Positions 14,323-18,027 of a DNA stretch of 18,027 nt are shown piece by piece. The stretch lies in assembly GCA_015487905.1 (NCBI GenBank), contig WFOX01000070.1, positions 1-18,027 on the forward strand. Reading direction: 5' to 3'. Source of the DNA: Mariprofundales bacterium. GTDB taxonomy: Bacteria; Pseudomonadota; Zetaproteobacteria; Mariprofundales; S012-25. Below the pieces are notes generated by a model, which worked only from the letters and a program-made list of their open reading frames with translations, ran no database searches and was not told the DNA's origin. Position 1 is the first letter of the stretch, and every line of letters starts with the position of its first letter. The position numbers were made by a program, and so were the translations under genes.

Positions 14323-15080
14323 GAGCGCGGCACAACAGCGAGATAGGGTGTGGTGCGCCATTGCGCCGTCGGCACCGCTTCCACCTCAAGAAAGAGGCTG
14401 CCGCGCACCTTGCGCACCTTCGTGATGCGCGCAATCGGCACCCCGGGGGGAAAAAGCCCGCCTGCACCGGAGGTATAGATCACATCGCCGCTTTTGAGAG
14501 AGGCATGCGCAGGCGCAAAGCGCACCACCAAGCGCGTGCCCTCCCCGCGCACCAGCAGGGCCAATGTGCGCGTGGAATCCGTGGCCGGCACAGCGACGGA
14601 AGCGTCCAAAATCGTGCGCACGACCGCATGCGCTCCGCGCACCTCATCCACCACACCCACGAGCCCCCCCGGCGCCACCACGGCCTCATCGGGCTTGGCC
14701 GCCCCGACCACGAGCAAGCGCCTTGCGGGGCCTGCGGGCAACGAACCGATCACGCGCACGGCCCGCCACGGCGCCATCTTGCCCGGGGCCTGCACGAGCG
14801 CTTTGAGCGCCGCAAGCTCCATGCGCAGCGAGGCCACCTCCATCGCAAGCAGCCTTGCGCGCGCGTTTTCCTCTTCCAGTGCGCGCACGCGCGCCACAAG
14901 CTGGGATTGCTTCTCCCACCAAAGCGCCATCCTGCGCCACAGGCGCACCGGCGCTCGGATGGCGTCCACGATCGGGGCCGTCCAAGCAAGCGCCTGCGAC
15001 TGCACCCTCCCCTTGGGCCAAAGGAGAATGAGACTTCCGATCACGACCCAAAGCGCCGCAAGCAGCACAAAGCGGCGCAT
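14319..15080 (-). CDS. mreC: Rod-shape-determining protein MreC
   Basis: MreC is a periplasmic scaffold anchored by one TM helix that binds PBP2 and activates elongation synthesis. The 253-residue protein has the TM at about 5-21 and a coiled coil at about 55-97 (LVARVRALEEENARARLL). The beta-barrel domains follow, with VGAAKPDEAVVAPGGLVGVV and the conserved SGDVIYTSGAGGLFPPGVPI segment (about 206-225). The C terminus is short and lacks the disordered tail of some relatives. ATG 15080 lies six bases after the mreB stop. The stop overlaps the chosen mreD start as GTGA. Confidence 0.96.
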   Translation of the reverse strand: MRRFVLLAALWVVIGSLILLWPKGRVQSQALAWTAPIVDAIRAPVRLWRRMALWWEKQSQLVARVRALEEENARARLLAMEVASLRMELAALKALVQAPGKMAPWRAVRVIGSLPAGPARRLLVVGAAKPDEAVVAPGGLVGVVDEVRGAHAVVRTILDASVAVPATDSTRTLALLVRGEGTRLVVRFAPAHASLKSGDVIYTSGAGGLFPPGVPIARITKVRKVRGSLFLEVEAVPTAQWRTTPYLAVVPRS

Positions 15081-15086
15081 CGCGCG

Positions 15087-16124
15087 TTATTCCTCGGAGA
15101 GCACGCCTTTGAGCTTCTCCAACTCCTCCAGCACGCGCCCCGATCCCAGCACGACGCACAAAAGCGGATCTTCTGCGACCGTCACAGGAAGCCCCGTCTC
15201 TTCGCGGATGAGCTCATCCAAGCCGCGCAACAGCGCGCCGCCGCCTGTGAGCACGATGCCTTTGTCGGCGATGTCCGCGGACATCTCGGGCGGCGTGTTC
15301 TCCAAGCAGGTTTTGATGCCTTCCACGATCGCATTCACGGGTTCCGTGAGCGCTTCCAAGACCTCGGCATCGTCCAATGCCAGGCTTTTCGGCACGCCGT
15401 TGATGAGATCGCGGCCCTTGACCTCCATCGTGCGCCGCTCGGGCTGCGGAAACGCGCAGCCAAGCTCCACCTTGATGCGTTCGGCTGTCGCCTCGCCGAC
15501 GAGCAAAGAGTATTTGCGGCGCAGATGATTGATGATGGCCTCATCCATCTTATCGCCGCCGACGCGCACCGAGTTGGACTGCACGATGCCGCCATAGGAG
15601 ATCACGGCGATCTCGGTCGTGCCGCCGCCGATGTCCACGACCATGGATCCCGAAGCCTCGGTCACGGGCAATCCCGCCCCGATCGCCGCCGCCATCGGCT
15701 CCTCAATCAAATACACCTCGCGCGCACCGGCTGAATAGGCGGAGTCGCGGATCGCGCGCCGCTCCACGGGCGTGGAGCCGTAAGGAACGCACACGACGAT
15801 GCGCGGCGCGATGCCCCACGAGCGGTTGTGCACCTTGCGAATGAACTGCTTGAGCATCTCTTCGGTGACGACAAAGTCGGCGATGACGCCGTCTTTGAGC
15901 GGCCGCACGGCTTGAATGGCCTCGGGCGTGCGCCCGAGCATGCGCTTGGCATCCTGACCCACGGCGAGCACCTTGGGCCGCTCGCGCCTTCCCTCGCGAT
16001 AGACGGCCACGACTGAGGGTTCGTTGAGCACTACGCCTTGGCCGCGCACATAGATGAGCGTGTTCGCCGTGCCGAGATCAATCGCAATGTCTTGCGAAAA
16101 CCAACCAAAAAGCTTCTCAAACAT
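15087..16124 (-). CDS. mreB: Rod-shape-determining protein MreB (bacterial actin)
   Basis: MreB forms short membrane-bound actin-like filaments that orient the cell-wall elongation machinery. The 345-residue length is standard. The first residues MFEKLFGWF form the amphipathic membrane-binding helix. Phosphate-1 is DIAIDLGTANT (12-22), phosphate-2 is VVDIGGGTTEIAV (162-174), the connect/catalytic region has IEEPMAAAIGAGLP (140-153), and the adenosine motif is IVLTGGGALLRG (290-301). No key residue is missing. The ATG at 16124 is preceded by GAGGTAGG, which overlaps the stop codon of the methyltransferase gene four bases upstream. The mre genes therefore look like the downstream part of a longer operon, although an internal promoter cannot be excluded. 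Confidence 0.98.
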   Translation of the reverse strand: MFEKLFGWFSQDIAIDLGTANTLIYVRGQGVVLNEPSVVAVYREGRRERPKVLAVGQDAKRMLGRTPEAIQAVRPLKDGVIADFVVTEEMLKQFIRKVHNRSWGIAPRIVVCVPYGSTPVERRAIRDSAYSAGAREVYLIEEPMAAAIGAGLPVTEASGSMVVDIGGGTTEIAVISYGGIVQSNSVRVGGDKMDEAIINHLRRKYSLLVGEATAERIKVELGCAFPQPERRTMEVKGRDLINGVPKSLALDDAEVLEALTEPVNAIVEGIKTCLENTPPEMSADIADKGIVLTGGGALLRGLDELIREETGLPVTVAEDPLLCVVLGSGRVLEELEKLKGVLSEE

Positions 16125-16127
16125 GCA

Positions 16128-16135
16128 CCTACCTC
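16128..16135 (-). promoter_or_regulatory. mreB ribosome binding site overlapping the upstream stop codon
   Basis: On the minus strand GAGGTAGG sits three to seven bases upstream of the mreB ATG and contains the TAG stop of the upstream methyltransferase gene. Ribosomes ending that gene stop on the mreB Shine-Dalgarno site, which suggests coupled translation. Confidence 0.65.
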
Positions 16136-16911
16136 AACGCGCGGTTCTTGGAATCGGCAAGCGTAAAAGATGGCCCGCTTGGGGGCAATCCGTGCCCTTG
16201 CCTTCCGTCTGCAAACACCCAGCACGCATACAATCCGCCTTGCACGCGCACCTGCTGCACATGCGCATGGCGCCCAAAGCGCGCCCGCATGTGCTGCTGC
16301 ATGCGCGAGACCAAATCCTCGCGCCAGAAGCCCGCCAAAAACGGCTCCAAACGCTCCATCACGCGCCGCCAAGGTGCAATGCGCGCAAGCGGATTGCCCG
16401 CATCCAACGGCGCATATTCCACGACGATGAGCCTGCCACCCTCCCGAAGCACGCGCACAGCCTCCTCTTCGCTTCGTGCGCGCGCATCCGGCGGCATCTC
16501 ATGCCAAAGGAAAAAGACGATCACCTGCGCGAAGGCGCCGTTGCGAAAGCCAAGTCGTGCTGCATCCATGCGAGCAAGGCGAATGCTTGCATGCGCTTTG
16601 CTTGCCTTTTTGCGCGCAAGCGCAAGTTGGATGGGGGCCACATCCACAAGCGTGAGAGGGTGATGCAGCCGTGCAGCAAGCCGCGGCACGAATCCGCCAT
16701 AGACATTGGCGATCATGAGTGTGGAAAGCGCGGGATCCACACGCGCAAGCGCTGCTTGCACGAGCTTGCGGTAAGCGCCGAAGAGAATCAGCGAAATCAC
16801 CGGCTCATGATCAAAGAACCACACGCCCGGGCGCGCAAGATACGCCCACCAGTAGTGCCGCGCGAGATACTCGGGAATGCCGTCTGCAAAGCGTCGCCAG
16901 ATGCCGCTCAC
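16129..16911 (-). CDS. RquA-like class I SAM-dependent methyltransferase-fold protein
   Basis: The 260-residue protein has a methyltransferase fold. Its N-terminal IPEYLARHYWWAYLARPGVWFF (12-33), LILFGAYRKL (41-50) and VIVFFLWHEMPPDARAR (130-146) segments strongly resemble RquA and its relatives. RquA converts ubiquinone to rhodoquinone using SAM as the amino donor. As in RquA, the glycine-rich motif I (GxGxG) is replaced by a Tyr-Gly segment, here IANVYGGFVPRLA (67-79). DVAPIQLALARKK follows at the motif II position, and LREGGRLIVVEYAPL at 155-169. GTG 16911 is chosen as start because it overlaps the upstream HDAC stop as GTGA; the GTG at 16935 is an alternative. True RquA function is not proved, since related methyltransferases share these segments. 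The symbol is therefore withheld. Confidence 0.8.
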   Translation of the reverse strand: MSGIWRRFADGIPEYLARHYWWAYLARPGVWFFDHEPVISLILFGAYRKLVQAALARVDPALSTLMIANVYGGFVPRLAARLHHPLTLVDVAPIQLALARKKASKAHASIRLARMDAARLGFRNGAFAQVIVFFLWHEMPPDARARSEEEAVRVLREGGRLIVVEYAPLDAGNPLARIAPWRRVMERLEPFLAGFWREDLVSRMQQHMRARFGRHAHVQQVRVQGGLYACWVFADGRQGHGLPPSGPSFTLADSKNRALR

Positions 16912-17843
16912 GCAAGCGCCCGCACGACTGCGCACCAGGCGCGCGCCAGGTTGCCGAGATCGTATCCGCCGCCGCCGAGCGCAAGCACGCGTCCATGCCC
17001 GGCCTGTTCCGCAAACGCCCGCGCCCAGCGCGCCGCATGCGCATGTGCGCGCGCAGAAAGCTCAAGATGCGCAAGCGGATCGCCGGCCAGCGAATCCGCC
17101 CCGCATTGCAGGATCACAAAAGCCGGAGAAATTTCCTTCGCAAAGGCTTCTATTTCGCGAAACGCCTCCAAAAAAGCGCGATCGTCCGCACCGGGCGGCA
17201 AGGGAAGGTTTCGTTTCGTGCCGCGTGCTTTTCCCTTCCCGATCTCATGGCGAAAGCCCGTGCCCGGATAGAGAAAGCGTCCGTCCTCATGCACATCGGC
17301 GATCCAGATCTCGGGATCGTCCTCGTAGGCGTAAAAGACGCCATCGCCATGATGCGCATCTATATCCAGATAGAAAACGGGCGTGATCCCCTGAGCCTTG
17401 AGCGTTTCTATCACCACACCGATGTCGTTGAAGACACAAAAGCCTCCTGCTGCATCGCGCCGCGCATGGTGCAATCCCGCAATGGGCACGAATGCACGCC
17501 GAACTTTGCCTTGCAGGATGGCCTCGGTGGCGGCAAGCACCGCACCCACGACGCGCGCCGCCGCTTTATCCACGCCTGGAAACGCAGGCGTGTCCCCGGC
17601 ATCCAAAAAGCCCGTGCCCTCTTGGGCCTTTTTGCGCACGAAGGCGAGGTATTCAGGCGTGTGAAAGCGCAAGATTTCCTCATCCGTCGCCAGCCGCGCG
17701 GGGATGCTTGCAACTTTATCCAGCAATCCCTCCTTACGCGCGCGCTGCAAGAAGGCATCCAACCGACCCGGCCCGAATGGATGTCCACCCGGAAAGCCAT
17801 AGGCCCCAAGCGCTGTCTCTACGACGACGCCGAGTTCCCGCAT
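16908..17843 (-). CDS. Histone-deacetylase-family protein (AcuC/acetylpolyamine amidohydrolase-like)
   Basis: This is a zinc-dependent deacetylase of the arginase/deacetylase fold. In bacteria such proteins act on acetylated lysines, acetyl-CoA synthetase (AcuC) or acetylated polyamines. The 311-residue protein shows the paired histidines H125-H126 in GLHHARRDAAGGFCVFND and the zinc ligands D162 and H164 in YLDIDAHHGDG and D250 in CGADSLAGDPLAHL. The catalytic tyrosine is Y294 in GGGGYDLGNLARAW. All active-site residues are intact. ATG 17843 gives the natural start MRELGVVVETALGAYGFPGG. In-frame extension further upstream is low-complexity and overlaps the previous gene, so it was rejected. 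It lies ten bases after the upstream stop and is joined to the methyltransferase gene by GTGA. The substrate cannot be decided from sequence. Confidence 0.93.
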   Translation of the reverse strand: MRELGVVVETALGAYGFPGGHPFGPGRLDAFLQRARKEGLLDKVASIPARLATDEEILRFHTPEYLAFVRKKAQEGTGFLDAGDTPAFPGVDKAAARVVGAVLAATEAILQGKVRRAFVPIAGLHHARRDAAGGFCVFNDIGVVIETLKAQGITPVFYLDIDAHHGDGVFYAYEDDPEIWIADVHEDGRFLYPGTGFRHEIGKGKARGTKRNLPLPPGADDRAFLEAFREIEAFAKEISPAFVILQCGADSLAGDPLAHLELSARAHAHAARWARAFAEQAGHGRVLALGGGGYDLGNLARAWCAVVRALA

Positions 17844-17853
17844 CCGTATGCGG

Positions 17854-18027
17854 CTACCAACTGGATCCTGCGCCTCCCCCGTTGAACCTGCCGCCTCCCC
17901 ACTCCACCTCGTTTCGCTCGCGCTCGTCGGAGAACGAGGTGCTCCACTCAAACACGGATTCGCGCTTGCCATACGAAGCTTCTCTTCCGAGCACCACGGA
18001 GTCGGGCTCTGCGCCCTCGTCCTCGCT
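17854..18027 (-). CDS. C-terminal end of an unidentified gene with Gly-rich tail (cut by window edge)
   Basis: An open frame with no stop runs from the window edge to TAG at 17856-17854 and encodes 57 C-terminal residues. The sequence is acidic and polar (SEDEGAEPDSVV, then KRESVFEWSTSFSDERE). It ends in a Gly-rich stretch with aromatic residues: EWGGGRFNGGGAGSSW. A Gly-rich tail ending in Trp is seen at the end of several bacterial membrane or surface proteins, but the visible part is too short to name. It ends ten bases before the HDAC start, on the same strand and with no terminator between, so it is probably the upstream member of the same operon. The main evidence is the open frame and this spacing. 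Confidence 0.6.
   Translation of the reverse strand, partial: SEDEGAEPDSVVLGREASYGKRESVFEWSTSFSDERERNEVEWGGGRFNGGGAGSSW
17905..17941. repeat. 9-bp inverted repeat near the end of the upstream partial gene
   Basis: CACCTCGTT at 17905-17913 and AACGAGGTG at 17933-17941 are perfect reverse complements separated by 19 bases. They lie within the last codons of the partial gene, about 62 bases upstream of the HDAC start. A role as an RNA hairpin or protein site is possible but not shown. Confidence 0.5.

Noticed and set aside
14175..15734. 519-residue open frame on the plus strand
   Set aside because: It lies opposite mreC and mreB, which are certain genes, and its translation is low-complexity His/Arg-rich sequence.
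17844..17972. 43-residue N-terminal extension of the HDAC gene
   Set aside because: It overlaps the end of the upstream frame, is Ser/Gly/Ala-rich without family match, and the deacetylase fold begins at ATG 17843.
1..18027. CRISPR arrays, tRNA/rRNA genes, insertion sequences, prophage genes
   Set aside because: I looked on both strands and saw no regular repeat-spacer pattern, no transposase or integrase motif, and no RNA gene signature.

Overview
The window is strongly GC-rich, densely packed bacterial chromosome. Gene content and order point to a Pseudomonadota member, most likely beta- or gamma-proteobacterial. The clues are aroQ-accB-accC, a complete mreB-mreC-mreD-mrdA-rodA cell-shape operon, a moxR/DUF58/TgpA-type transglutaminase trio, and an RquA-like methyltransferase. 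No stretch over 300 bases lacks a gene. I see no tRNA, rRNA, insertion sequence, phage gene or CRISPR array, so this looks like core chromosome rather than an island.

Layout: (1) 1-1212, minus strand: thiS-thiG-hemE (hemE cut by the window edge), thiamine thiazole and tetrapyrrole synthesis. (2) 1250-6550, plus strand: a TPR-like protein, aroQ, accB, accC, a 98-residue unknown protein and a hybrid sensor histidine kinase in one tightly overlapping run. (3) 6547-6954, minus strand: a stand-alone receiver protein convergent with the kinase; the two genes share the four bases CTAG as both stop codons. (4) 6991-11138, plus strand: zincin-like metallopeptidase, MoxR ATPase, DUF58 protein and membrane transglutaminase-like protein. 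(5) 11047-18027, minus strand, read from right to left: the 3' end of an unidentified gene with a Gly-rich tail, a histone-deacetylase-family hydrolase, an RquA-like methyltransferase, mreB, mreC, mreD, mrdA (PBP2) and rodA, all apparently in one transcription unit.

Functionally, MreBCD, PBP2 and RodA form the elongasome for rod-shaped peptidoglycan growth. AccB and AccC are two subunits of acetyl-CoA carboxylase. AroQ serves the shikimate pathway. The kinase and the lone receiver probably belong to one signalling circuit. The most unusual parts are the HDAC/RquA-like pair fused transcriptionally to the mre operon, the two convergent overlaps (kinase/receiver and tgpA/rodA), and the repeated use of ATGA/GTGA start-stop overlaps. 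I did not find a clear, wholly new multi-gene system; the best lead is the HDAC-methyltransferase module upstream of mreB.
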